Source: Sporomusa acidovorans
GTDB lineage: Bacteria > Bacillota > Negativicutes > Sporomusales > Sporomusaceae
Length of the DNA stretch: 64,000 bases
Strand: one strand, 5' to 3'
Assembly: GCF_002257695.2 (NCBI RefSeq)
Contig: NZ_CP155571.1
Positions 25,729 through 34,001 of this stretch are shown here, in pieces (the stretch's first letter is position 1; every line of letters begins with the position of its first letter). The notes under the pieces are model-generated. The model did not search any database, was not told where the DNA came from, and saw only the letters and a list, made by a program, of their open reading frames with translations. The position numbers and the translations under genes were made by a program.

Positions 25729-26706
25729 TTAGCCCAGGTTCATAACTGACCGCACTTCTTCCATGGTTGTTGCTGCTATTTTTCTCGCCCTTTCAGCACC
25801 ATAAGCAAGCAATTCTTTTATTTTTTCTGGATTTTTCGCCATCTCCCTGCGACGCCCATGAACATCAGCTAAAGTCATAATCATTTTTTCTGCTAAACGC
25901 TTTTTGCACTCTACACAGCCAATACTGGCATTGCGGCAATGTCCGGTAATTTCATTGTGTTCGGGAGAAAAAATCTTATGAAAAGTATACACTGTACAAA
26001 TGTCCGGATTACCGGGATCCGTCTTTTTTACACGCTGGGGATCGGTAACCATGAGCCTTACCCGTGCACTTATTTCATCAGGTTCTGCTGCATAAGGGAT
26101 TTCGTTCCCATAAGACTTACTCATTTTCCGCCCGTCAATTCCCGGGAGTAAAGGGCTTAAGATGGGTTGAGGTTCCGGAAAGACCGGCTTGTACAAATTG
26201 GCGAAGCGGCGAATTATTTCTCGGGATAGCTCAAGATGCGGGAGTTGGTCTTCGGCTACCGGAACAACATTGGCCTTGTATAATATAATATCGGCAGTCA
26301 TTAGCTCCGGATAACCAAGAAAACCGTATGTGTTGATCTCTTTGCCCATTTCACCCAACTGCTGAAGTTTGTCTTTATAAGTCGGTACGCGTTCTAACCA
26401 TGACAAGGGAGTCATCATTGATAACAATAAATGTAATTCCGCATGCTCTTTGACATGGGATTGAACAAAAATAATATTTTTTTCCGGATCCAAGCCTGCG
26501 CTCAACCAGTCTAGTGCCATTGTTTCAATTCGCTCGGGAAGCTTACTGGTATCTTCATAAGAAGAGGTAAGTGAGTGCCAATCAACAATCGAAAAGATAC
26601 AGTCATATTCCTCTTGCAGCTTAATCCAGTTAGTTAATACCTGATAGTTTCCCATATGGAATCTTCCTGACGGCTGCATGCCGCTAAATATACGTTTTTT
26701 TGCCAA
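25729..26706 (-). CDS. trpS: Tryptophanyl-tRNA synthetase
   Basis: Charges tRNA-Trp. The 325-residue class I synthetase has the HIGH-like motif SGRFHMGNY near residue 13 and the KMSKS loop in GRKMSKSYGN near 192. The start is a TTG after AGGAGGAGATATAC. It follows a site-2 protease gene and precedes scpA. No T-box leader is visible upstream; its expression seems to depend on the operon promoter at about 27382. Confidence 0.96.
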   Translation of the reverse strand: MAKKRIFSGMQPSGRFHMGNYQVLTNWIKLQEEYDCIFSIVDWHSLTSSYEDTSKLPERIETMALDWLSAGLDPEKNIIFVQSHVKEHAELHLLLSMMTPLSWLERVPTYKDKLQQLGEMGKEINTYGFLGYPELMTADIILYKANVVPVAEDQLPHLELSREIIRRFANLYKPVFPEPQPILSPLLPGIDGRKMSKSYGNEIPYAAEPDEISARVRLMVTDPQRVKKTDPGNPDICTVYTFHKIFSPEHNEITGHCRNASIGCVECKKRLAEKMIMTLADVHGRRREMAKNPEKIKELLAYGAERARKIAATTMEEVRSVMNLG

Positions 26707-26721
26707 GTATATCTCCTCCTG

Positions 26722-27342
26722 TTACAAAATTGTCATAACTATTGTATTAATCACATAGGCTAGGCCTCTTTCCAATGGATACGTAATCATACCAATAACC
26801 CCAATATAAACAAGTGCCATTAATATAAACGGGCCAAACTGTTCCATTTGCTCAAATATGCGTCCCTGTTGCCCGGGAAGTATGCTGGAAAGTATTTTGG
26901 AACCATCTAGCGGCGGTATTGGCACCAAATTAAAAATAGCCAAAAGAATATTATAGCTATAGGTCAACTGCAAAACCTTAATCCATTCTCCTCCTAAAAG
27001 CTGCATCTTAGCCAAAATCACAATAAGAAAAGCTGTTAAAAGGGCTAGCAACATATTTGACAGCGGTCCTGCCAGGGCTACAAATAACATTCCCTGGCGA
27101 TAATTTTTAAAATAGCTGGGATTGATAGGTACTGGTTTTGCCCAGCCAAATTTGAATAGCCACAACATGAGAAGGCCTAACGGATCTAAGTGAGCAATTG
27201 GATTAAGCGTTAAGCGCCCCATAAATCTTGGTGTAGGATCACCTAAAGCGACAGCAGCTTTAGCGTGAGCATATTCGTGTACAGTAAGTGCAATTAAAAG
27301 AGCCGGAATCCGAAAAATCATATCGGCGTCAAAACCAAACAA
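26722..27342 (-). CDS. Site-2 protease family (M50) membrane metalloprotease
   Basis: A 206-residue intramembrane zinc protease. The active-site motif HEYAH is at 22-26 in a hydrophobic segment, and the second metal ligand lies in the NLVPIPPLDGSKIL stretch near 145. This compact form without PDZ domains matches the YwhC-type subgroup often found before trpS and scpA in Firmicutes. The start is a TTG seven bases after AAGGAGG. Substrates are not known. It opens the operon with trpS, scpA and scpB. Confidence 0.9.
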   Translation of the reverse strand: MFGFDADMIFRIPALLIALTVHEYAHAKAAVALGDPTPRFMGRLTLNPIAHLDPLGLLMLWLFKFGWAKPVPINPSYFKNYRQGMLFVALAGPLSNMLLALLTAFLIVILAKMQLLGGEWIKVLQLTYSYNILLAIFNLVPIPPLDGSKILSSILPGQQGRIFEQMEQFGPFILMALVYIGVIGMITYPLERGLAYVINTIVMTIL

Positions 27343-27381
27343 ATGATAGCCTCCTTAGTACTTTCATTGATATACTACTAA

Positions 27382-27409
27382 ATTATACTAAAAAAGTAGT
27401 AAAAAGCAA
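27382..27409 (-). promoter_or_regulatory. Sigma-A promoter of the site-2 protease-trpS-scpAB operon
   Basis: On the minus strand TTGCTT (27404-27409), 16-base spacer, TATAAT (27382-27387). Four of six and six of six bases match. It is about 40 bases before the TTG start. Confidence 0.6.
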
Positions 27410-27517
27410 AACGAAATAGCTGATTATTTGTATACTAAAATCAATAAAATTGTCCAGAATAAACATAAGCAGCATAATAAACAGTGTTTTGTCAAACTTA
27501 AGGGAGGTATTTTCTAC

Positions 27518-28270
27518 ATGCGAAGAGCGATTCCGGTAAAATTAATCACGGCTTTTTTGATTCTAACCTGTTTTTTATCCGGCTGTTCATTCTTGTCTGG
27601 GTTAGCGAAACCAGCCCCCAAACCAGAAACAGGCCCTGCAGGCAAACCGGTGGAATCCAAACCGAATCCACCCTTTATGGAAAGATTTTTTTCAGCTCCT
27701 GCCGAACTGTATGATCTAGAAGCAACCGCCGGTGTTGTTTTTGAGGGGATTAATAAAGAAGATTGGTCGCAAGCGCAGGCTGGACTTATTAATCTTCAAT
27801 CTTTATGGCAACAAGTTAAAACGGCAGTCGGCGATAAAAAAGGTGTTAAAGAAGGCGATGAAGGAATACAAAAACTTACTGCTGCTGTCAACAACAAAAA
27901 AATAACAGATTCGTATGAAAATCTAAATAAGTTTATGGGTAGTGTAAGCGATATCGGTAAATCCTATAAACTTTCTCCCATTGCTGATATTATTGCGGTT
28001 GATAACGGGATTCGCAATGTAAGTTTTTTTGTTGAGGACAAAGACTGGGTAAAAGCTGCCGCCAAGGTAAAAGAACTGCAGGGTACCTGGGAGAAAGTTA
28101 AGCCAAGTATGGAGCAGGTTGGCATTTTAGGAGAAGTTACGAAGACTCATTCCACAGTCAATCAAATGAAAGATGCCGTTAATGCGGAAAACAAAGGAGC
28201 GTTCCAAGAGCAGCTAGCTAGCATTAATGAAAGCATGGGACGCATCCGTGATTTTTTCAGGGGCAAATAA
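27518..28270 (+). CDS. Putative lipoprotein of unknown function
   Basis: A 250-residue secreted lipoprotein. A lipobox L20-S-G-C23 ends a hydrophobic leader, and a Pro/Lys-rich linker follows (about 30-58). The rest is helical with two similar stretches (NKEDWSQAQAGLINLQSLWQQVK near 88 and EDKDWVKAAAKVKELQGTWEKVK near 175), suggesting an internal duplication of a helical unit. The reading frame opens 30 codons earlier, but the ATG at 27518 follows AAGGGAGGTATTTTCTAC and gives a proper signal peptide. It is a plus-strand gene convergent with the spoVA operon. No named family is recognised. Confidence 0.82.
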   Translation: MRRAIPVKLITAFLILTCFLSGCSFLSGLAKPAPKPETGPAGKPVESKPNPPFMERFFSAPAELYDLEATAGVVFEGINKEDWSQAQAGLINLQSLWQQVKTAVGDKKGVKEGDEGIQKLTAAVNNKKITDSYENLNKFMGSVSDIGKSYKLSPIADIIAVDNGIRNVSFFVEDKDWVKAAAKVKELQGTWEKVKPSMEQVGILGEVTKTHSTVNQMKDAVNAENKGAFQEQLASINESMGRIRDFFRGK

Positions 28271-28281
28271 AGTTACCTATT

Positions 28282-28312
28282 AAAACGCCGCCCGTGTATC
28301 GGGCGGCATTTC
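28282..28312. terminator. Bidirectional terminator between the lipoprotein gene and spoVAF
   Basis: Perfect stem GCCGCCCG (28287-28294), loop TGTAT, CGGGCGGC (28300-28307), with A-rich and T-rich flanks. It lies between two convergent genes. Confidence 0.88.
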
Positions 28313-28313
28313 C

Positions 28314-29828
28314 TTATTTCTCTTTATTTTTTTTGTTTTTAGTATCGTTTTCTTGCACACCGCCACTTTCAAGCCGGTCCTGATCTTGAGGCTTGAGTAC
28401 GGCAGGCCGCAAAATTTTATTAGGAATAGGCAGACGAAATAAGACATCTTTCATTGCACTGAAATTAAAGGGCAACGCTGGCCATAAATAAGGAATATTA
28501 AACGATTTTGTTGTAAGCATCAATAAAAATACTCCTGCTAAACCACCTGCCAAACCCGGCAGTTTAAAAAACATGACAAGGACAATAATAATGGCCCGGA
28601 AGAGCCGGATTGCCATCGCAAATTCCATGCTGGGTGTGGCAAAAGCACCCACAGCAGCTACCGCAGTGTAAAATATAGTTTCATTACCAAACAACCCTAC
28701 TTTAGTAGCTATATCGCCCAGCATAAAGGCCCCAATAAAACCAAGAGCAGTGGATTGTGCTGTGGGAACGTGTACGGTAGCCATTCTAACTAATTCAACT
28801 CCAAATTCGGCCAAAAGGAATTGGATACCGATAGGTATAATTCCCGGATCCCTCGGGCCAAGAAAAGCCAACGATTCAGGCAATAAATGACGGTTTAATA
28901 CCATTGCCAGCCAGAGCGGCGGTAAAATTAATGACAATAATACACCTGCCAGCCTAATTAATCGCAAATAGGAACCGATAATTACATTCTGGTGAAATTC
29001 TTCAACATGTTGGACATGATGCCACAAGGTAGTTGGCAGAATCATAATGTTAGGTGAAGTATCGACAATTATGCAGACATGCCCCTCTAGCAGGTGTACT
29101 GCCGCTACATCCGGGCGTTCTGTATAGCGTACTCGCGGTAAAGGATTCCATTTGCTTCCCTTGACAATATACTCTTCGATTGCCTTTTCTGCCATAGGTA
29201 CACCGTCAATATTAATGTTATTAAGCCTATCTTTAACAGTGGCAATCAATTGCGTATTCGTAATATCTTTAATATAACAAATTGCAATATCGCATTGCGA
29301 ACGTGTACCAACCTTTATTATTTCAAACCTAAGGTTAGGATCGCGTAATCGTCTGCGGATTAATGCCGTATTAAATACAATTGTTTCAACAAAAGAATCG
29401 CGTGATCCTCTTGTAACCTTTTCAATATTAGATTCGGCAGGAGTACGGATAGGATAAGAACGAGCATCGATAACCATTACTTGATCTGAACCTTCCACAA
29501 AGAAAAGCATTTCACCTGACAAAAGGCTGGTTATCGCATCATTCATATTTTCTACTAATTTGACTTGCGAGTGGGTTGCGCGTGAATAAAAAAGCTTTTC
29601 CATAGTATTTATGGATAACTCTTCCTGGTTATAGGCAGTCAATTCTTCCAACACATTGGCTAAAACAACGTCATTGGTCATACCGTTGATGGAAAATGAA
29701 GCCGCGCGTTTCCGGCCTACTTTATATTCACGAAATATGATATCAAAACTTTCGCCAACTCCAAGCTTATCTTTAATATAATTTATATTAGTATCAAGTT
29801 CTTTGGCAATTGTTTTTTCATTTGCCAT
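28314..29828 (-). CDS. spoVAF: SpoVAF, GerA-family spore membrane protein
   Basis: A 504-residue member of the GerA/SpoVAF family of the spore inner membrane. About 290 residues of hydrophilic N-terminal domain precede a C-terminal membrane part with at least five helices, with RDPGIIPIGIQFLLAEFGVELVRMA near 330 and VPTAQSTALGFIGAFMLGDIA near 358. Being last in a spoVA operon marks it as SpoVAF rather than a nutrient receptor subunit. It overlaps spoVAEA by 11 bases. The charged, Lys/Asn-rich tail is normal for the family. A B. subtilis SpoVAF role in germination has been reported (from memory). Confidence 0.92.
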   Translation of the reverse strand: MANEKTIAKELDTNINYIKDKLGVGESFDIIFREYKVGRKRAASFSINGMTNDVVLANVLEELTAYNQEELSINTMEKLFYSRATHSQVKLVENMNDAITSLLSGEMLFFVEGSDQVMVIDARSYPIRTPAESNIEKVTRGSRDSFVETIVFNTALIRRRLRDPNLRFEIIKVGTRSQCDIAICYIKDITNTQLIATVKDRLNNINIDGVPMAEKAIEEYIVKGSKWNPLPRVRYTERPDVAAVHLLEGHVCIIVDTSPNIMILPTTLWHHVQHVEEFHQNVIIGSYLRLIRLAGVLLSLILPPLWLAMVLNRHLLPESLAFLGPRDPGIIPIGIQFLLAEFGVELVRMATVHVPTAQSTALGFIGAFMLGDIATKVGLFGNETIFYTAVAAVGAFATPSMEFAMAIRLFRAIIIVLVMFFKLPGLAGGLAGVFLLMLTTKSFNIPYLWPALPFNFSAMKDVLFRLPIPNKILRPAVLKPQDQDRLESGGVQENDTKNKKNKEK

Positions 29829-30435
29829 AAGTCACACCACTCCGTTTCAATATCTCTTCTATTGCCCTTTTGGTAATGGGTGCCCCACGACTTAAGTCAT
29901 CATGTTTATCCATTTTCCCGATATCACCTACACCGATAATAACAGGTATGTTAACATCATTGAGAACATCAACCGTATCACCGGTTATTACCGGCTTACA
30001 GTCGCAATTGTTGTTGTTCTTAATTTCCCCTTTTTTATCAACAGACATGTCTATGACATGCCCTTGACAATCAATACATGCATCTGCGTGAACTCCTGTG
30101 ATACCTGTAGTATTAGACGCCACGGCTATAGCCCCAAGTACTTCAATGTCAGGGTGATTGGCGACATATTCAAGTGCCCGCTCGCCTGCCGCTTTTTCGC
30201 AACGTCCTTTATCGTCAAACATAACCAGTACTGGATCATAAGGCACAGTTTTTAATAATTCAACAATTTTTTTCCCGCTAATAGGGGTTGGATTGCCTGC
30301 GGAAGCCGAAATACACCTTAACCTTAATGAAGAAGCAATAGTTTCAACTGCTTGCTGAGCTACCTTATCACCATCGGTAACAAGAATAACGCGAATTTTT
30401 TTGTCAGATGCGGTATCATTGCCCAACTTATCCAC
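29818..30435 (-). CDS. spoVAEA: Stage V sporulation protein AE, A-type (SpoVAEA)
   Basis: A 205-residue soluble protein. The start VILVTDGDKVAQQAVE near residue 15 and the GNPTPISGKKIVELLKTVPYDPVLVMFDD stretch are typical of SpoVAEA. A later Cys pair (ACIDC near 124 and CDC near 147) and IIGVGDIGKMDKHDD near 174 follow. In B. subtilis SpoVAEA sits between spoVAEB and spoVAF and has no membrane helix. Here it precedes spoVAF with an overlap, but two unknown genes separate it from spoVAEB. Confidence 0.92.
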   Translation of the reverse strand: MDKLGNDTASDKKIRVILVTDGDKVAQQAVETIASSLRLRCISASAGNPTPISGKKIVELLKTVPYDPVLVMFDDKGRCEKAAGERALEYVANHPDIEVLGAIAVASNTTGITGVHADACIDCQGHVIDMSVDKKGEIKNNNNCDCKPVITGDTVDVLNDVNIPVIIGVGDIGKMDKHDDLSRGAPITKRAIEEILKRSGVTYGK

Positions 30436-30436
30436 C

Positions 30437-31003
30437 TCACTGCTGCTGGTTATTTTCTTCTCCTAACAAATTACTTATTTTGTTGGCAATTTTTTCACTC
30501 TCGCTGATTACCTGTTTCAGCTTTTGCAGGCTCGCTTCTAACTCATTAGAAAGCTCATATTGTGCTTGCGCCAATACTTGTGCAGCCGTTTGCACAGTAA
30601 TAGAGTTATTTTGATTATTCCCCTGCTCTGCCGCTTGATTTTGTTGCTGGCTCTGGTTTTGCGCCAAATTCTGTTGCTCCATATTCCCATTGTTTGGCAG
30701 CGTGTTTTGCTGTTTTTCTTGTGTGAGTAAAGAGCTAAACAAGTTTCTTAATTCTTGCGATACATCGGCGTCTGATTGTGGAGCGTTTAGTCCTTCCTTT
30801 TGTTGCGATTGGTAAATTGGGGGCTGAATTTCTTGTCGTGACTGATTATCTGAATTACCTGTAACGAGAGAATTTTGCAGATTTTCCAGTTTTTGATTTA
30901 TTTTTTGTAATAAGTCTACAACTCCCTGCGAATTAGTCGATTGTGGTTGTAATTGATTAGGCTTAATATAACTGGCAATTTTACTTGAAACTCGTTTTGG
31001 CAT
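30437..31003 (-). CDS. Unknown Gln/Asn-rich protein inside the spoVA operon
   Basis: A 188-residue hydrophilic protein with strong Gln and Asn bias (PQSTNSQG, QQQNQAAEQGNNQNN and similar runs) and coiled-coil-like helices at about 27-50 (LLQKINQKLENLQNSL) and 145-185. It has no signal peptide or membrane segment and no recognised domain. Its ATG follows GGGGTGATTTAAT and it is one base from the spoVAEA start. In B. subtilis no gene occupies this place. A spore coat, structural or scaffold role is possible but not shown. Confidence 0.78.
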   Translation of the reverse strand: MPKRVSSKIASYIKPNQLQPQSTNSQGVVDLLQKINQKLENLQNSLVTGNSDNQSRQEIQPPIYQSQQKEGLNAPQSDADVSQELRNLFSSLLTQEKQQNTLPNNGNMEQQNLAQNQSQQQNQAAEQGNNQNNSITVQTAAQVLAQAQYELSNELEASLQKLKQVISESEKIANKISNLLGEENNQQQ

Positions 31004-31066
31004 ATTAAATCACCCCATAATTTATAAGCAAATCGACTTCTTAGTGATTTCTTCTTTCTATTCGTA

Positions 31067-31453
31067 TTAAAGAAGTTGGCATAAACCTAGTAGGAATGAG
31101 ACTACCGCAAATCTTAAATTTATTACAGCTAAAGGATGTTTTAAAACCGCAAATGGGTTGACTATATTAGCTGTGCTCACAAATTCTACCCCACCCGCCA
31201 TTTTACTAAGTAAAAAATTAGTTATAGGTCCACTAAAAGTAAAAAGGATCGTCTTTAATCCGCCTAAGTTTGTAACTTCGGCTGAACTAAAAACTCCTGC
31301 CGTAATAAATTTTTCAACATTGCCTGTAAATAAAACAGCGGTAATAATTTGCCCCAGAACATTGACCATGGCAGCCATAAAAGCATAATGGGGGTATCGT
31401 ATACTAACTAAACATATCGATATCAGTAAGCCGACAATATCTATTGCTAACAT
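31067..31453 (-). CDS. Unknown small multi-pass membrane protein in the spoVA operon
   Basis: A 128-residue protein with three or four hydrophobic segments (about 1-16, 25-45, 63-85 and 108-128). It begins seven bases after the spoVAEB stop with a GGGTAGG ribosome binding site, so it is very likely co-translated with spoVAEB. It does not look like SpoVAB or SpoVAA as I remember them. Its place between spoVAEB and spoVAEA suggests a component of the dipicolinic acid channel system, which is inference only. Confidence 0.72.
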   Translation of the reverse strand: MLAIDIVGLLISICLVSIRYPHYAFMAAMVNVLGQIITAVLFTGNVEKFITAGVFSSAEVTNLGGLKTILFTFSGPITNFLLSKMAGGVEFVSTANIVNPFAVLKHPLAVINLRFAVVSFLLGLCQLL

Positions 31454-31459
31454 TTTTAC

Positions 31460-31813
31460 CTACCCTTTTGGATTAAATACTATCGCGATTACAAGGCCAA
31501 AAAATACCGCAGCTGTAACTCCTGTTGCAGTAGCTTTAAAGCCTCCACTAAAAATCCCCCAGAATCCTACTTTATTTATTTCCTCGATAGTGCCGGAGAC
31601 TAAAGAATGTCCAAAACCGGGGAGGGGAACAGTTGCCCCGGCACCACCAATATCAATAAGTGGCTGGTACCACCCTAAGCCACTTAAAACACCACCTAAA
31701 ACAACAAAAAGCACCAACACGTGAGCAGGTGTAAGCGGGGTTAAATCCATGAGTAGTTGTCCAAGTACGCAAATTAACCCACCGATAACAAAAGCCATTA
31801 GATATGCCTGCAA
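31460..31813 (-). CDS. spoVAEB: Stage V sporulation protein AE, B-type (SpoVAEB)
   Basis: A 117-residue membrane protein of the SpoVAC/SpoVAEB family, part of the spore-membrane channel for calcium dipicolinate. The pattern IGGLICVLGQLLMD near the N terminus and GAGATVPLPGFGHSLVSG near 57 is diagnostic and shared with SpoVAC. It follows spoVAD after 15 bases. Confidence 0.93.
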   Translation of the reverse strand: MQAYLMAFVIGGLICVLGQLLMDLTPLTPAHVLVLFVVLGGVLSGLGWYQPLIDIGGAGATVPLPGFGHSLVSGTIEEINKVGFWGIFSGGFKATATGVTAAVFFGLVIAIVFNPKG

Positions 31814-31828
31814 CCCAAAACTCCTCCT

Positions 31829-32836
31829 TTACCCTTCCACTGCTACAGCATGCGCAATGCAGGGAATGGATTCTTTTTGTTGATAAGATGTCGTACTATG
31901 CAAACTACCCGTACCTACCAGCAAAATCTTACGAAGTTTTTGCTGCATAAGCAGTTGGTAAATATAGCCTGTGAAGACTATACCTGAGCTGGCGCAACCG
32001 CTGGCACCGGCGTGAGCGTCCTGGTCTTCCCGGAATATCATACAACCACAATCTTCATAATTTGTAGACAAATCAATATTCTTTTCTTTGAATAATTCAA
32101 TAACCAAAGCTTTACCGACGCTTCCTAAATCGCCGGTATAAATCATGTCATAATAATTAGGCTGCCGACCCGTATCTTCAAAATGATGCCATAACGTATC
32201 GGCAGCAGCCGGTGCCATCGCTGCCCCCATAGCGTTAGGATCCTGCATTCCTATATCTACTATTTTTCCCACTGTTGCCGCAGTAATTCGTGGACCGTTT
32301 CCGGCAGAAGAGATGACTACGGCACCCGAGCCAGTCACCGTCCATTGCGATACCATCGGCCGCTGGACGCCCTGCTCGGTAGGAAAACGATACTGCCGTT
32401 CCGCAGTATCATGGTGACTGGAAACAGCGGTAACGATTTTACTGGCAAATCCCCCATCAATAAGTGTAGAGCCGATTAACATGCCTTCTGCCAGTGTTGA
32501 GCATGCGCCATACAGGCCTAAAAAAGGACGACCAATTCCCCTGACCGCAAAATGCGTACTCATTAGCTGGTTAAGTAAGTCGCCTGCCAAAACATAATCA
32601 ATATCATTTGTCGCACTATTTTCTCTAGTTATTGCTGTTTTTATCGCCCATTCCATCATGCTGGACTCACATTTTTCCCAACTGGAATTATTATCAAGGT
32701 TATCTTCAAGAATCCGGTCATAGAACTCAGTTAGAAGCCCATCTCCTTCCATTGGCCCCACAATATTGGCCGTACTGGTTATGACTGGCGGCGACGCAAA
32801 AAGAATACTTTGCTGTCCGCATTTTTTTTTATTCAT
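31829..32836 (-). CDS. spoVAD: Stage V sporulation protein AD
   Basis: A 335-residue protein with a thiolase/ketoacyl-synthase-like fold that binds dipicolinic acid and sits on the spore inner membrane. Diagnostic stretches include GACSTLAEGMLIGSTLI near 109, SGAVVIS near 171, and GCMIFREDQDAHAGASGCASSG near 264. It is not an active thiolase in this family. It lies between spoVAC and spoVAEB with short gaps. Confidence 0.95.
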   Translation of the reverse strand: MNKKKCGQQSILFASPPVITSTANIVGPMEGDGLLTEFYDRILEDNLDNNSSWEKCESSMMEWAIKTAITRENSATNDIDYVLAGDLLNQLMSTHFAVRGIGRPFLGLYGACSTLAEGMLIGSTLIDGGFASKIVTAVSSHHDTAERQYRFPTEQGVQRPMVSQWTVTGSGAVVISSAGNGPRITAATVGKIVDIGMQDPNAMGAAMAPAAADTLWHHFEDTGRQPNYYDMIYTGDLGSVGKALVIELFKEKNIDLSTNYEDCGCMIFREDQDAHAGASGCASSGIVFTGYIYQLLMQQKLRKILLVGTGSLHSTTSYQQKESIPCIAHAVAVEG

Positions 32837-32851
32837 AGTATCCCCCTCTCT

Positions 32852-33307
32852 TTATAAACGTAACCAATAAATAAAACCAATAAGTACAGCTGTTGAAATA
32901 CCATATACCAGGACCGGACCGGCTATAGTAAACATTTTAGCCCCTATCCCGAAAACATATCCTTCGCGCTTAAACTCCATAGCCGGAGCGACAACGGAGT
33001 TGGCAAAGCCAGTAATTGGTACTATTGATCCAGCTCCTGCCTTGCGTCCCAGCTCGTCGTAGACACCCAAGCCGGTAAAAAATTCACTTAAAAAGATCAG
33101 TGCTAGGGAAGTAGGGCCACCAGCCTCGTTCTTACTTAATCCCAGACTTACAAAATAATTAAGAAAAAATTGTCCTAAAACACAAATTAATCCCCCCACA
33201 ATAAAAGCCCATATAATATTTTTCAGTATGGGAGTTTTGGGTTTCAATTGATCAAATTTTTCCTGATATTTCTGTTGTTCAGCATCACTGGCTTGACTGT
33301 TAAACAA
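32852..33307 (-). CDS. spoVAC: Stage V sporulation protein AC
   Basis: A 151-residue membrane protein, reported as the mechanosensitive channel subunit for dipicolinate in B. subtilis. A hydrophilic N terminus (about 1-28) precedes four hydrophobic segments; GGLICVLGQFFLNYF and GAGSIVPITGFANSVVAPAMEFKREG are the SpoVAC signature. It is the first gene of the visible operon; spoVAA and spoVAB are absent. A candidate forespore promoter lies upstream. Confidence 0.95.
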   Translation of the reverse strand: MFNSQASDAEQQKYQEKFDQLKPKTPILKNIIWAFIVGGLICVLGQFFLNYFVSLGLSKNEAGGPTSLALIFLSEFFTGLGVYDELGRKAGAGSIVPITGFANSVVAPAMEFKREGYVFGIGAKMFTIAGPVLVYGISTAVLIGFIYWLRL

Positions 33308-33369
33308 TGCGCCACCTCCAATTGCTTATAAAATATTTAAGAAAAGTTTGTACTGGAGTTTGCTGCTTT

Positions 33370-33399
33370 TATTGTAGCCATTGAGAAACAGATTCATTC
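33370..33399 (-). promoter_or_regulatory. Candidate sigma-G-type promoter of the spoVA operon
   Basis: On the minus strand GAATG (33395-33399), 18-base spacer, TACAATA (33370-33376), matching GHATR-N18-CATAMTA at 5 of 5 and 5 of 7 positions. It is about 65 bases before the spoVAC start. In B. subtilis spoVA is a sigma-G operon, which fits. Confidence 0.4.
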
Positions 33400-33449
33400 A
33401 TTGATATGATTTAGTTTCAAGGTAAGCCGCATAGTACAAGTGATATAAC

Positions 33450-33482
33450 AAGAAAAGACACCACATAAGGTGTCTTTCTTTT
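33450..33482 (-). terminator. Intrinsic terminator after the dodecin gene
   Basis: Stem AAAGACACC (33454-33462) / GGTGTCTTT (33469-33477) with a short loop, just after the dodecin stop codon. The minus-strand tail is only moderately T-rich. Confidence 0.75.
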
Positions 33483-33496
33483 ATGTTCAAGGAATT

Positions 33497-33697
33497 TTAG
33501 TGGTGAACCTGGAAAGCAATCTTTACATCAGCTTTGTATTCGGCAATATGCCCATTGCCTACATTGGCCGTAAAATTAGTAACCTCAACGCCCAGAATGT
33601 CGTCAACAGTTTTAGAAGCTTCTAAAATAGCATTATCCACCGCATCTGTCCAATTATGTCGGGAAGTTCCTACCAGTTCAATTACTTTTACAACCAT
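33497..33697 (-). CDS. Dodecin, flavin-binding
   Basis: A 66-residue dodecin. Dodecins assemble as hollow dodecamers that store and buffer flavins. The whole family pattern is present: MVVKVIELVGTS, then WTDAVDNAILEASKTVDDI, GVEVTNF and the final YKADVKIAFQV. The ATG at 33695-33697 follows GGGGGGTAATAAC. A longer frame upstream is not needed. It lies four bases after a small membrane protein gene, so they are co-transcribed. Confidence 0.93.
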   Translation of the reverse strand: MVVKVIELVGTSRHNWTDAVDNAILEASKTVDDILGVEVTNFTANVGNGHIAEYKADVKIAFQVHH

Positions 33698-33701
33698 GTT
33701 A

Positions 33702-33917
33702 TTACCCCCCTGAAATGATGTGATCGTTGACAATGATAGTGTGTGCATTATTCTGATTGTTATGCCAAAGAAAAACTTGTTTTGCTCTAAGCGGTGCTTT
33801 TTTGGGGATATCAGAACCAAAATACAGCCAGGCAGCCGTACTGCCGGCTACCATCATGAATAGTATGATCAGGTAAATAATGCCTTTTACTTTAACATTA
33901 CCAATACTTCGATCCAT
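33702..33917 (-). CDS. Small single-pass membrane protein, unknown
   Basis: A 71-residue protein with one transmembrane helix at about 12-33 (IIYLIILFMMVAGSTAAWLY) and a polar extracytoplasmic tail rich in His and Asn. The ATG follows AGAGGTGATAGTA. A CATAATA sequence lies about 20 bases upstream, which resembles a sigma-G -10, but no -35 was found. It stands between sigF and dodecin. I do not recognise it. Confidence 0.65.
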   Translation of the reverse strand: MDRSIGNVKVKGIIYLIILFMMVAGSTAAWLYFGSDIPKKAPLRAKQVFLWHNNQNNAHTIIVNDHIISGG

Positions 33918-33961
33918 TACTATCACCTCTGGTTTTATTATGTCCAAAATAACTGCTGATA

Positions 33962-34001
33962 ATAAAATAAAACCAGACCTCATCACATTTATGAGGTCTG
34001 G
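33962..34001 (-). terminator. Intrinsic terminator of the spoIIA operon
   Basis: Stem CCAGACCTCAT (33973-33983), seven-base loop, ATGAGGTCTGG (33991-34001), then TTTTATTTTATT on the minus strand. The sigF stop codon lies in the loop, so the last sigF codons form the 5' arm. Confidence 0.92.

Noticed and set aside
25725..27342. T-box leader for trpS
   Set aside because: The 15 bases between the site-2 protease gene and trpS are too short, and no T-box sequence is visible upstream of the operon.
30437..31003. Gln/Asn-rich region as a repeat array or CRISPR
   Set aside because: It is an open coding frame with a ribosome binding site and irregular CAA/AAT codons. There are no spaced direct repeats.
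33918..33961. CATAATA as a sigma-G -10 for the 71-residue membrane protein and dodecin
   Set aside because: The -10 fits, but no G-rich -35 occurs 17-19 bases before it. Only noted with the gene.
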